From the NCBI GenBank assembly GCA_019426215.1, contig CM033406.1, positions 1,503,001 to 1,567,000 on the forward strand: a stretch of 64,000 nt of DNA. The letters run 5' to 3'. The translations under genes were made by a program, and so were the position numbers. The notes beneath the pieces were generated by a model that worked only from the letters and a program-made list of their open reading frames with translations, did no database searches and was not told the origin of the DNA. Positions 43,945 to 55,280 of this stretch are shown one piece after another. Position 1 is the first letter of the stretch, and the number at the start of each line of letters is the position of its first letter. The DNA is from Buddleja alternifolia (lineage: Eukaryota > Streptophyta > Magnoliopsida > Lamiales > Scrophulariaceae).

Positions 43945-45286
43945 ATGGCCAGCCAACATCACCCAACTGCTGTTGATGAAACTCCCAACCCGGTGCCTGA
44001 GGATCGGCCCTGTCATCTAAAGGGGGAAGAAAATCCTCCCAACGGTCAGACTGAGGGTAGAGGTACTGAGGACAGAAGTTTGGAAGTAGCACCCCCGATC
44101 AAAGACCAAAATGCACCACCTGTTGTACCAGAGGTGATCCCACCCCCTGCTTCCAAGTTGTTCAAGATCACCCAAGAGCCGCTACTTGCTCTGGTAGAAG
44201 ATGCCTCAGTGAGAGCAGCGGCGAGGGCTATTCAGCAATACGCCCAGGGAACATCCTTTCCCAGCACCCCAAGGTCCAACAGCTAATAGGGGGTAAGACC
44301 CCCACGAGAGAAGCCGTCCAGAGGCTCCCCATCCCCGTGAGTAGGGATTTCAAGATCCGCCCCCTCCATCTGTTTACAGGGGTACTAAGCCTCACGAAAA
44401 GAGTCGCCATCACTGAGAAGCACTAGGCCAATCCCCCCACAGAGGTCGAGAATCTCTGACCCTCCGCGGGATTAGTTCAAAGCGATCCAACTCCCCGGTA
44501 AATGGCGCTGCCAAAGAAGAAGAGGACAGTGTGGCCTCACCCCCTGAGAGGCCACCAAGAGACAGAGAGAGAAGGCCAATGCCTCCCCGCTCTCCTCACC
44601 GAGGTCATGTCTCAGTGACCCCCGAGGAGGTCTTACCAAGGCGTGAAGGTCAAAGAAGGCGTGAACCTTAACGTGGTAGAAGCCCGAAAAACTATGGGAG
44701 GTACGAAGATATGCAATTGGTGCCATTGGCAGTGGCTCCTTCGAAGAAAATTCCTTTTTGTCCAGTAATAGTAACTGAGTCTTTGCCCCTAGGGCTTAAT
44801 ATTCCACACTTGAGTAAGTATGAGGGAGACGGAGACTCTCAAGAACATGTTGACAAGCTCAACGTAAAGGCAGATATGTACGATATCAGCGACTCTAAAT
44901 ACTGTAAGATCTTCCGAACCACCCTTTTGGGGAAGGCACTGAGTTGGTTCAATAGGTTACCAGCGAGCACTATCACCGACTTCGATCAACAGACTAGGCG
45001 TTTCCTCAGTCACTTCTCCATTAACAAGAAATAACCCAAGATAGCATCCTTCTTGTTCACGGTTGTTCAAAAGGACGGAGAATCCTTGAGGGATTATGTG
45101 AGACGTTTCTCCATCGCGGTGTCAGATGTGCCGCACGTCAAACGTGAGTTGCTATCAGGAATAGTGCAGAGGAAATTACGCAACAGTAGGTTCAAGAAAT
45201 CTATAACTGGAAAGCCCCCATCAACCATGGAGGAGTTGTTGGCTAGAGCTGAAGAATATACAAGAATCGATGAGATAGAGGGGTAG
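43945..45286 (+). pseudogene. gag: gag of element I (Ty3/gypsy type)
   Basis: The first ATG after the primer site in a gag-like frame is at 43945. The N-terminal part is Pro/Glu-rich and runs to the stop at 44284; frame changes and stops fill 44285-44710. The capsid domain of plant gypsy gag (retrotrans_gag) is readable at 44711-45286: HLSKYEGDGDSQEHVDKLN, FRTTLLGKALSWFNRLP, FLSHFSINKK, then after a TAA at 45032 GESLRDYVRRFSIAV and AEEYTRIDE. Resembles the TAT/Ogre-like group by eye. Confidence 0.85.
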
Positions 45287-45479
45287 AGATGGAGTCAAAA
45301 GTAACCCCCTAAGGGCTGACTCAGAGATGGATAACCCCCCTAGTGAATGAAATAATAAGGGTGATCATGGTAGGCTCAGCAGGGGGTGAATCCGCCAATT
45401 CAAGGAAAGTTTCACTGAGGGCAAGTGAATCAAGTGGAGCCAAAGACGTAAACCATAGAGTTTGGACTACAAGACCTAG

Positions 45480-45944
45480 AATGCAACCTCTTATTGGTGA
45501 ATGATGCCTTAGTGATCTTGGCAACCATGCCCAACTTTTGGGTGAAGGAGATTCTGGTCAATAACGGGAGCTCAGCAGACATCACCATTACAGTGCCTTC
45601 ACTCAACTAGGGGTGGACAACACACTGCTTCAAGCGATCAATATCCCCTCACTGGATTCACTGCTGAGATAGTGGAAGCATTAGAAGAGGTGTCTCTACC
45701 CATATCTTTGGGTGCATTTCCATCCCGCTCCATGAAGATGTTGAAGTTCTTGGTGGTCAAAGCCCCTTCCGCCTACAAAGCCATTTTGGGGAGGCCGAGC
45801 TTAAACTTGCACCAAGATGTCGTATTCACCTCCCATGTGAAAGTAAAATTTCCAACCCTCATAGGAACAGAGGAAGTTGTTGGTGACGTGGAGATAACAA
45901 GATGGCCCAAGATGACCCTTATGGGAAATATCCCCCAAACTTGA
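45480..45944 (+). pseudogene. Retropepsin-like protease fragment of element I
   Basis: Reads A-L-VILATMPNFWVKEILV then the active-site region at 45557-45568, where the Asp-containing triplet of relatives is Asn-Asn-Gly, so the catalytic Asp is lost. The later part (45672-45944) has FLVVKAPSAYKAILGRPSLN and VKFPTLIGTEEVVGD, typical of plant gypsy proteases. Frame changes lie between. The reading ends at 45944, where RT would be expected but is absent. Confidence 0.85.
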
Positions 45945-46541
45945 CAAAATGCAAAGTCTTAGTAGGCCTTATCAGGTAACAAATAACAAAAACTATCTTT
46001 TCTCCTACATTACTATTGAACAAGTCAAGCGTTGAGTGGGACGCCCACCAGCGACCATTACCTTTACTTAATCTCTGAGGTGCCTAAGTGCATCCCCGCA
46101 TATTTTAGCAAGTGTTGGATGTTTTTGTCATATGATTGCTAAGTGCTTTCAGGCACATCAACTTTTATGCAGCTAGATTTACTATGCTTGTTTAAATAGC
46201 AGGCATTTCATGTCATACAAAAGAGTATGACATTAACGATGGATGACTTAACAACACCCAGAACCAAAGCCCCCCAGAGTCTTTGCATCCGACTGAGGCT
46301 ATTACAAAATTCTATTACTTAGTTTATTTTTGCTATTCTACGAGTTGCCATGACAGATGTCATCGATAATTGTTGATTAAATGTTTCAGTCACATAAGGG
46401 CAAAACGAAAATACAAATAAGACCCCTGGAAGCTCACTACGTTTCCACTAGAGGCCTTACGCGACCCCACTCGAGGTCAACATGGGTGGCACCGCTAAAA
46501 TCCCCCAAGCCATATACGACTCGCCTAAGGATGGGCAACCC

Positions 46542-46715
46542 CATAATCCCTCCATAATACCGAGAGAGGTTGAGGACCTACAAAAGGTCTCCCCACTCCC
46601 TTTAAGGTTATGGATTGAGACCGTGCCACATAATCCCTCCATAATACCGAGAGAGACTGAGGACCTACAAAAGGTCTCCCCACTCCCATTAAGGTTACGG
46701 ATTGAGATTGCGAAA
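46542..46715. repeat. 87-bp tandem duplication in element I
   Basis: CATAATCCCTCCATAATACC recurs at 46542 and 46629, followed by the same GACCTACAAAAGGTCTCC block. A diverged third unit is near 47345-47430. Confidence 0.85.
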
Positions 46716-47091
46716 AAACTAAGAGGCAGTCAAGCCCATAATAAGTGATGACTTTCGGTGTCTCGAACCATGTCGCCCCTTCAATTAACTAAACCTTGCT
46801 GCTCCGAGCATAGTTATCAAACACCAAGGAGATAGCTAAATAGAGGTGACTAAATAAAGAAACAACATCACTTCATGCTCCCAATGCATGAAATTAATAG
46901 CTGACTAAGCCAAATGCCCAAGGCACCACATGCCAACTACCTTGTTATTACTTACACACCTACTCCCCAATGAGTATAATAGGAAGTAAGTATTAGCAAG
47001 AAAATACCAACTGCGGACTAACAGCCACCTATTGAAGAGTTGACCAGTCCATAGACGGTTACTAAGTAGCCGCATGAATAACTATCCATCT

Positions 47092-47108
47092 CCCCCCCCC
47101 CCCCCCCC
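47092..47108 (+). repeat. Homopolymer of 17 C
   Basis: An uninterrupted C-run inside element I; length may vary between reads. Confidence 0.9.
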
Positions 47109-47864
47109 GCCTCCTCCATCCTCAATATGGGGGTAGACAATGACTACATGTCAAAAAGAACAAAAAATTTCTAACTCTCTGGTTATATGGTCACTTACTC
47201 CTAAATTCAACTAGTACAACTAAGGAGTAGGGGGCATACGGGGAGAATAAGTATCTAACCGTTAGAGTATGCAAAAAGAGATAGTCAATATCCATGAAAA
47301 AAAACCCAAGCTAACAAAGACTCGAATGTGGATTGACCACCTGGTAATCCATCCAGCAATACCGAGAGAGGTCGAGGCTACGCAAAGGATCCCCCCCTCC
47401 CACTAAGGTTCTGGACTGAGATTATACAGTTAAAAATAAGTGACGACCAAAGTCGTACAAAGAACTCACCTCCTACAATCCAAGGTGAGAACTCACCTTA
47501 TAAAAACAAAGGTGAAAGCTCACCACATACAAATAAGGGCGATAATTCACCTCATACCGGGGTGGCCAGAGCGATATTTCTCTTAATGCTCCAAAAAATG
47601 AACACTAGTGGCTATGGCTATCCAAGCCTCCTAAAATTAAGACAGAGGTCACCCCAGTGAAAAATTGTGTGGCTCAAACCCTCAGGGCATTAGTCTGCAA
47701 AATCACCGGGGTCGACATTCCACAAACAGAGCCTACAGCCCTCATCCTCATCAAGGAACCATCCCTAATCCCCTGGTGTCAAAAAAACACCACTTGGTAA
47801 CTTACTCCTGAATATGATTCACATACTAAGGAGTAGGGGTCAAGTAGTGGAGAAAAAGGAATGA

Positions 47865-47990
47865 AATAAACAAACAGCTAGCTAGCAAACAAAGAGCTAG
47901 CCAATATCAGTAAGCGACTAGCTAGTGAACAAATAGCTAGCTAGTAACTAGTCAATATGCAAAGACTAGCTAGCTAAGAACCAAAAGCTA
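47865..47990. repeat. GCTAGCTAG-rich repeat
   Basis: The palindromic motif GCTAG recurs about every 10-20 bp. No known function. Confidence 0.65.
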
Positions 47991-49419
47991 TGAAAATTTA
48001 ATATTTCAAGGCCAAGCAATTTTCAGCATTTAATAAGGCGAACTGCTAACAAGTAAATTCGAATACAGCAAAAATGCCCAAGAGGCATCGCCCCCACCAT
48101 TCATTGAATCTCGCCAACAGCGTGTTAAAATGGCTACGTACCTGAACTAGTGCTCATGAAGCACAAGGTACTATGGCAAAATGAGCAAATAAGAGATAGT
48201 CTTGCTAGACACAATCAAACACCACATATTCAAAAAAGCATAATTAAAGGATGAGATCAAGCTCTAAGTTAGCCCTCTGCTAGCGGAAGATAACATCTAC
48301 CCCTTACAATCCTTATTCCCTAAGGTGTTGCCCATGCAAATACACTAAGTCTACCCAAATTATCCACCCACCAAATATAATCATGGGGGTAGGAAAAATA
48401 AAATGTGTCATGAGCACAGTAATGCCACCATGGGCACCCATTGGCATCACACAGCGCTAATAAGTATCGCCACCGCTGACACCCCAACAAAGATAATGAA
48501 GCAACGGGGTTAGGAAAACAAAAGGCCTACTCAAAGCCTACTAAGGGCCAATGAATAGCTCACAAATGTGCTAAGTCAAAAGCAAGAATGCTGCTAACGT
48601 TCGACTAGCTCCTAGTCGTACAAACAAAAAGTGACCATATGATAAAGTATACAGATACATACGGAAGGCATATAAGAATGCCACGAGTTGCCCCCGTTAA
48701 AGACCCCGGAGGCATAAAACCCCGGGGCAACACCCCAAAAGAGGGTGCCTCGCCGCTTCCATGAGTGGCCAGTCGCGAGGTAAGACACCTCACGGCACCG
48801 CGAGGCACAGGCCTCGCGGCCAGCTGCGAAGCACGACGCCTCCCAGTGCTACACAACTGCGAAGAATTTTCTTTGGATGGCGATGCCCACTCTAAATGTG
48901 AAGCCTAACTCCCACCTCTATTTAACCCCTATGTGTGGATATACATCTACCAAGAGGGATACAAAAATCAATATAAAATACCCCCCAAGTTAGTGCGGTT
49001 AAACAAGCTAGCAAAATGCTAGTGCTTTCAAAACGATAGTGAGTAACTAGTTAACAACATGCTAGTGTCTTCTAAGTAAAGATGCAAGTAAGTGATGCTT
49101 AGGATCAGCGAAACGCCAGAGAGGCTAGGACCCTTGGCGCTCAAAAGATCCTCCTAAAGGCGCATAAAAATGACTAAGTACCCCACTAGCGCTTCTGAGA
49201 CCCTCCAATGACCTAAGATTCACCAACTTGGTGCAGGCACTAGAAACTCAAAGTCCACTGGGGTGTTCTCAAAAAGGGCTGAAAGTTCGAATTCAGTGAT
49301 GGTAAAATCACAAGAGTAAAAAAATGAGACCCTCACTAACGGGAGATAGAAAGCTCCCTACACCTGCAAAAGATGGGGGGTCCAATTAACAACAAGTCCA
49401 AAATAGACGTTATCTAAAA

Positions 49420-49648
49420 GGGATAATTACCACAAACCTCCCCTCACTAATTGATAATTACAAGCACACCCCCTTAGGGGGTCTATTTGTATGGTTTACA
49501 GGGGGTGCAATTGTAAGAATTGTTACACACTTAGGGGTGCCATTGTAAGAAAATTTTAACATGAGGGGGTGTATTTGTAATTATCAATTAGTGAGGGGAG
49601 ATTTATGTAATTACCCCATCATTGAGGGGTTGTGAATGTAATTATCCC
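49420..49648. mobile_element. Mutator-like MITE, second family, inside element I
   Basis: A 229-bp element with inverted ends GGGATAATTAC... and ...GTAATTATCCC and a perfect 9-bp duplication TATCTAAAA (49411-49419, 49649-49657). The right arm carries an extra inner copy of the terminus (GGGGTAATTACATAA on the minus strand) before the long arm CTCCCCTCACTAATTGATAA, which pairs with the left arm. Confidence 0.87.
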
Positions 49649-49849
49649 TATCTAAAATGATAGCATGCATACACATGAAGGGACTTAACCGAAAACAAGC
49701 AAGGGTCGACCCAACTTTGATGTCACGATCTTGAGCATACCCCCGGGGGTAGATCAAACCAAGAGAAAACAAACCCGAGTGCCTCAGGACCAACGTGACC
49801 AAAGCGATCAACCCGATTAGTGCGACCAGCCGCAAGGCACTAAGTGCCT

Positions 49850-50360
49850 CACGACCAGTCCGATCAGCCCGATCAACGCAACCTGCAGCTAGGCACCAAG
49901 TTCCTCAGGACCAACGCGATTAGTGTGATCAATCTAATTGGTGCTACCAGCGTGATCAAAATGATCAGCCCGATCAGTGTGACCAGCGCGATCAGAGCGA
50001 TCAGCACAATCAGCACGACCAACGTGATCAGATCGATAAGCCCGATCAGCACGACCAGCGTGATCAGAGTGATAAGCCCGATCAGCACAACCAGCGTGAT
50101 CAGAGCGATCAACCCGATCAGCGCGACTAGCGCCATCAGTGCGATCAACTCGATCAGCGCGACCAGCCACTAGGCCCCGAGTGCCTCGCGGCCACCGCAA
50201 TCAGCTCGATCAGCCTGATCAGCGCGACCAGCGTGATCCGAGCAATCAGCCCAATCAGCGTGACCAACCGCACCAAGTGCCTCGCGACTAGCGCGAACAG
50301 CTTGATCCAAGCGATCAGCCCAATCAATGCGACCAGCCGCGAGGCACCAAGTGCATCGCG
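49850..50360. repeat. Minisatellite with 9-bp subunits (36-bp higher order) in element I
   Basis: The sequence is built from GATCAGCRC / GACCAGCGT / GATCAGAGC / GATAAGCCC-like 9-mers, most regular at about 49980-50130, where four subunits form a 36-bp unit. Frames are open on both strands because a 9-bp repeat keeps stop codons out; these are not genes. Confidence 0.88.
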
Positions 50361-50591
50361 ACCAGCCACCAAGGTCATCTCCTGGGCCCCCCTCTTCTAT
50401 TCATTAAGCAATGCTCACCACACGGCCAGATAAAAGCCAACAACCCTTATAAGAGTGCTCCTTGAGGGCGGAGAGGTCATAGGTTAAAATAATTAAAATG
50501 GGGGTAAAAAAGCGAGCTATCTCCTAAGCTAAATGGCACTGCCTAAGCAGGATTATTTCTACTCCGTGGTATCCTACCCAGAAAATCCGGT

Positions 50592-50605
50592 AGTGGGGGG
50601 CATTA
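50592..50605 (+). other. Polypurine tract of element I
   Basis: AGTGGGGGGCATTA directly before the right LTR. Confidence 0.75.
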
Positions 50606-51084
50606 TGATGTACACCAAAAATATCTAGGGGTACTATGGTAATTAATTGACACACGGCTCGAGTCAGGGCACCACCCGTGGGTATAAATCCGCGGTTAAC
50701 AGACTAATCAAGCGCAAAAGGGCTGATGACCCATTAAAAGTACTTGGGCTACCTTATTAGTCTAAGAGTTATATTATTAAGCATGATGGGCTGCTGATAA
50801 AGCTAAGTCCACGACCCATAGCCCACTATCAGCTCCCTATAAATACCTTAGAGGAGCAAGAAAAGGCTCATTATCTACTCCCCCAGTAAAAATTCACTGG
50901 CTATTGAGAGTAACCCTACAAAAGAACTACGAACTGACTTGAACCCATATACCTTGGGTACATAGGCAACTCGAAGTAACAGAGTGCAGTCTATAACTTA
51001 ACCAACACTTAACCTAGTTTGTCATGTGTTGAATTGGTTCCATTACTCCACGTGGTCCATCACTGACAATTTTTACCATCATCA
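50606..51084 (+). repeat. 3' LTR of element I
   Basis: Starts TGATGTACACC, ends ACCATCATCA; followed by CTTAC duplication. Aligns throughout with 43371-43864. Confidence 0.9.
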
Positions 51085-51801
51085 CTTACCCTTTTGAACA
51101 CCCCATTTTGCTCCTAGCTCGCCAGCCTGCTTCTTGTTGTTCTTCTTCTTAGACTTAAACTTTTTAAGTACAAAAGAGATGACCAAGGAATTTTCCTTTC
51201 CCTTTAGTTTCATTTGAGATTGTACAGTAACCAACTTGTTCATTAGCCTAGCTAAATTGCACTCTATCTCATTGCAGTTAAAGTTAACCACAAATTGGGA
51301 GAAGGAATCAGGCAGAGACTAAAAGATTAAGTCAGTTTGGAGGGTGGCGTTCATGGTGAAGTCGAGAGGTTCTAATTTCTCAATCCTCGATATCATTTTG
51401 AGGACATGATCACCAGCCTTCTCACATTCTTTCATCTTGGCTCCGAAGAGCTCTTTTGATATCTCATATCGTCCAGTTCGACTATGGTTTCCATAAAGGT
51501 CTACCAGGTGAGCTAGGGTAACTCTTGCAGTGGGCATCTTATCATGTGACCTTTAAAGTTCATTGGTCATAGATCCCAGCATGTATCCTCTCACCCGGAT
51601 GTCGTCCATGACCCATTTTTCATAGGCTTGGACCTCTTCCTCACTAGCACGTGTTCTAGCTGGAGCCGCCGGGATATCAGCCTCCAAGACGTATCCCCCA
51701 GATTTCATATTGAGGACAATCCTCAAATTTCTAAGCCAGTCCACATAATTGGGTCCAGTAAGGGTATTCTTTTCGAGTAGAATTGAAAGTGGGTTTGTCA
51801 T
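51085..51801 (-). pseudogene. gag: gag of element G
   Basis: Starts at 51801 with MTNPLSILLEKNTLTGPNY, like gag of D. It goes through YVLEADIP, MLGSMTNEL, HLVDLYG, MISRIEKLEPLDF to NFNCNEIE and a Lys-rich tail. In-frame stops at about 51552 and 51316 each fit CAA/CAG turned TAA/TAG. Cut at 51085 by element I; the zinc knuckle follows at about 43270-43320. Confidence 0.88.
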
Positions 51802-53603
51802 ATTTGAGAGAGATAAACGAGAAAGTAACTGCAAAAATAAACTAGATTAATTAGATTACTTGTATTTGACATAACCAAGAAAAATTAAGGACTTAAAATT
51901 TATCTTGGCTCCCACTGCATTTTTCGAATCCCACACTCCCATGTGAAAATCGGGAATCATCATTGGCATCGATTCCACAGTGGGTATTGAGGTCCTCAAT
52001 TAATTAAATGGGTTGCAACTTAACCAATTTCTGGCCCATTAATTATTTGAAGTGATGTCTAACATCAATTTATCCAATAAATATTTCAATACCTTTCCCC
52101 ATAGTTCACCAAGCCGCAACCTAACCAATTTCTAAGCTCGTGAACTACCTGAGGTCATTCCCACTAACTCCTTTAATCTAACATTTGAATTTTACCTTGC
52201 AACCTAACCGGTTTCTGGGGTGAAATATGCTTCGATTAAGGCATTTCATGCACTTAATAAAATTTTAAATTATTTCCAAATGCATAACCCCCATAACTAG
52301 GAAGCATTATACATTTGTAGTAATTTTAATTTTAATAAGTTTAGTGGAGGACGAGGATGTCACACATCCTTTACTAACTCGGTATTATTTATTTGGGAGA
52401 ATTTAAATTGTCAAATGTTTGGTCTCACTTTGCACATTAGTCAATTTATGTAGCACAATTATCATATATCAAACATGCCTAATATATACTATTAATAATC
52501 ATGCCTATCAACATAAACATTCAGGGAATTAAATAAACAAATAAATCTATCACACTCGATCATGGACTTTTCCTAGAGGGCCCGAACCAATGGGTCATCA
52601 CAAAGAAAGGTAAAAAAGAAAAACTTAACTAAACTTCTTGGGCTTCTTGTCTCCACCAATTTTTAACTATTCTATTACTATACTTTAAAACAACTGATAC
52701 ATTATTTCTAAGAAAGCAATAAATAGCCTCAAATTCGACTGTACAACCCATAAAAAGAAAAGGTAAATCGAATATAACCTAAGTCCATGATCGGTGTCTC
52801 CATCACATAAGACATGCTCGCAATAATTAATACATGGTCTCAATATTAAAACAATTATGTTGATAATTTAAAATTTTAGTCCAACTAAAAAGTCCTTTAT
52901 AAAATTCTCAATTTATATATATTCTTTATTTCTATTAAAATCACTCTGGTCCTACTAGATCACTTAGATATACAAAATCATAAATTAAGTATGTCTACCT
53001 TTAATTAAAATAATATTAGTCCAACTAAAATGAATACATAAAATATGGAATCCTATTTTATTATGATTTAAAGCCATCATTAATTGAAAAAAAAAATTAT
53101 TTGATTAAATAATTAATTATTCATCATCCAAGAAAAATAATTTATATTCTTTATTCAAATATCTAAGTAATTTCCAAGTTGAGGAAAAATTAAGAATATT
53201 TAATCCATAAATTAATTATTAATCTCCAAGAAAAATAATTAATTATTCTAATTAAATATTTTTATTCCAATTAATCTTATTGGGCTCAATTTCATCAAAC
53301 CCAAGTCACCATCTTTTTGGTCCACTTGGATTTAATTTAATTGAGCCAAAAATTAATTAATTAGAAAATTGTGCACACGTTATTAATTTCGATTGGGCTA
53401 GTTTTAATTTAAATCCAAATCACCAATCCATTGGCCCATTTGGAATTAATTAAATCAAGCCAAAACTAAGCAATAAATCAAAATTGAGTAATTTTCCAAG
53501 GCTTAATTTGAATTATTCTGGGTCATCATCCTTTTGACCCATCCGGATAGTTAAATTTACCCAAAACCAAAATACCAATTTCGACCCAAACCCATAGCCC
53601 ATT
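51802..53603 (-). other. Untranslated leader of element G, first part
   Basis: AT-rich, without a gene. Blocks match leaders of A, C and D. Interrupted at 53603 by element H; continues at 59747. Confidence 0.75.
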
Positions 53604-55164
53604 TGATATATGTTAGTTTTACACTATTTTTCCCCCGTTTATCGACTTGGTTTTGATTGTTTCCTTGATAATTTGATCACATATGATGTTTTGATCCTTG
53701 TTTTCTTGTATTTTATAGAATAACAAAATATTTGGAGGAAAAGAACAAGGATTGAAGGTAAATCATGCATAAAGATACAACACAAGGAAAAATGATGTCT
53801 GCGCAGTGCTAGAGTTTATGGAATCAATTTCTCTACCCATGTCCAAATTACACACTTGGTATACCAATGGAAATATAAGAGGCAAAGTTACATTTCTTAT
53901 GTTGAAGGCAAAGATCAGATATGTAGGGAAAGAGGTGAAAACGTCATCGCAAGAGACGTCTTACGATGGAGTTTTTTCCTTCAGTGACTTGTGAGACAAT
54001 TTGGTCATCTTTAACGTTCTAATTAGGCCTTGATGTTTTCTTCAGAGTTGTATATCTTTGTTTTAGGATTCTACAGCAATTTGAATCAGTGTATTCCGAC
54101 ATCGGTAGAGAAAGTTATGCAAATTTTACCAAACCTGGTCAGAGGCAGAAAATGAACGCCGCGGCGTTCCTAAAGCAGTGGCCAACGCCGCAGCGTTCGA
54201 GGCGGCGGGTTGGTCTTTAAATACCCCTTTTGGTCATTTTTTACCCTAACTCACCTTGGATATCAGCAGCCACACGAAAATAGAGAGAGGGAGAGCTTAG
54301 AAGAGAAGATTGAAGGTTAAAACATGGAGAATTCAACAAGGAATCCACATCTCTACAAGAATTAGGGAGTTTTTACATATTTGTTTCTTGAATTTGTTCA
54401 AATCTCTTATGACTTGTATGATTTATATCTGCACTTTTGACATGAATATGAGCTAAACTTGTTTGATTGAGGCCATGGATAGGCCATTTATGTTATTTTG
54501 ATTGTTGATTTATTGGTGTTTATTGGATTAATTTTGGTTTTAGCTATGTATTCAATATTTGATCTCAATGCTACATTTGCTTGATCACCAAGTGTTTGAT
54601 AATATGCCTAGGTTAGAGATTGAGAGATAATAACCTAGGGAAGATATAAATATTGAATACCCTATATTTAAACCGACTAGAGATAGACTCGGTTTCTTTA
54701 GGTGACTTTCCATTTACGTGGGGAATTCCTAGATCTTAAATGCATTTTCGTTAATCGGGTTTTCATATAGAGATATATAGGAAATCGTTAACGAGGGTAG
54801 TGTTGCTATGCCAAGAGATTGGGTAGTACGTATGTTAGGGAATTTCGTCTTAGCTAAACCAATCTAATAATCCAATAGAACCTAAATCACAATCGAAATG
54901 CATAATTGGTTGAACCATGTGCCCTGATCACTTCTCTCTATTGTTTCCTCCCTTTATTTGGTGTAACGTTGCCTTAATTTATTTTCTAATTTTTATTAAT
55001 TAGTTAATCAACCTTTCTATCAACCGATTTAATTTAGAATTGAGTAATATAGTAGTCTTAGTACTTAGATTATAGTTGTCCCTGCGGATACGATAACTCC
55101 GGACTTAGAAATCCACTTTACTACTTACGCGACCTAGTTCTCTTGCTAGGATTTTGTCGTGTCA
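53604..55164 (+). repeat. 5' LTR of element H
   Basis: 1561 bp. About 30 bp longer than the right LTR because it keeps two copies of a CpG-rich palindromic motif (54154-54197). TATA-like TTTAAATA at 54216-54223. Confidence 0.92.
54154..54223 (+). promoter_or_regulatory. CpG-rich palindromes and TATA of element H LTR
   Basis: GAACGCCGCGGCGTTC, a perfect 16-bp palindrome (54154-54169), and AACGCCGCAGCGTT (54184-54197) lie 20-60 bp before TTTAAATA. The right LTR has one shortened, mutated copy. A binding site for a dimeric factor is plausible but inferred. Confidence 0.5.
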
Positions 55165-55170
55165 AGTTTT

Positions 55171-55188
55171 TGGCGCCGTTGCCGGGGA
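55171..55188 (+). other. Primer-binding site of element H
   Basis: TGGCGCCGTTGCCGGGGA, complementary to tRNA-Asp 3' end, six bases after the LTR. Confidence 0.88.
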
Positions 55189-55280
55189 CAACTATGGTAT
55201 CTAATATCGAGATTCTCTTATTTGTTTTGAGATTAAATCATTTTCTTTTGTTTTTTTTTCTATTTCTAGTTTTTGAAGAT

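Larger units (their letters stand above)
45945..50590 (+). other. Non-coding, repeat-rich part of element I
   Basis: About 4.6 kb in place of RT-integrase. Contains an 87-bp duplication (46542-46715), a 17-C run (47092-47108), short tandem AGGTGA..TCACC units (about 47480-47560), GCTAGCTAG-rich sequence (47870-47990), a MITE (49420-49648) and a 9-bp-based minisatellite (about 49850-50360). I see no protein domain. Confidence 0.75.
43371..51084 (+). mobile_element. Element I: Ty3/gypsy-type element with gag and protease but no RT
   Basis: 7714 bp, LTRs of 494 and 479 bp with TGATG...CATCA ends, target duplication CTTAC (43366-43370, 51085-51089), a primer-site-like TGGCTCCGTCTGTGGGAAC at 43868-43886 and polypurine tract AGTGGGGGGCATTA before the right LTR. 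The first 2 kb code for a plant gypsy gag and a protease fragment; the following 4.6 kb are non-coding and repeat-rich, with no RT, RNase H or integrase. It depends on other elements for movement. It inserted in gag-pol of element G. Confidence 0.9.

Noticed and set aside
49844..50433. Open frames of 66-109 codons with repetitive peptides
   Set aside because: A 9-bp minisatellite is open in several frames on both strands without coding meaning.
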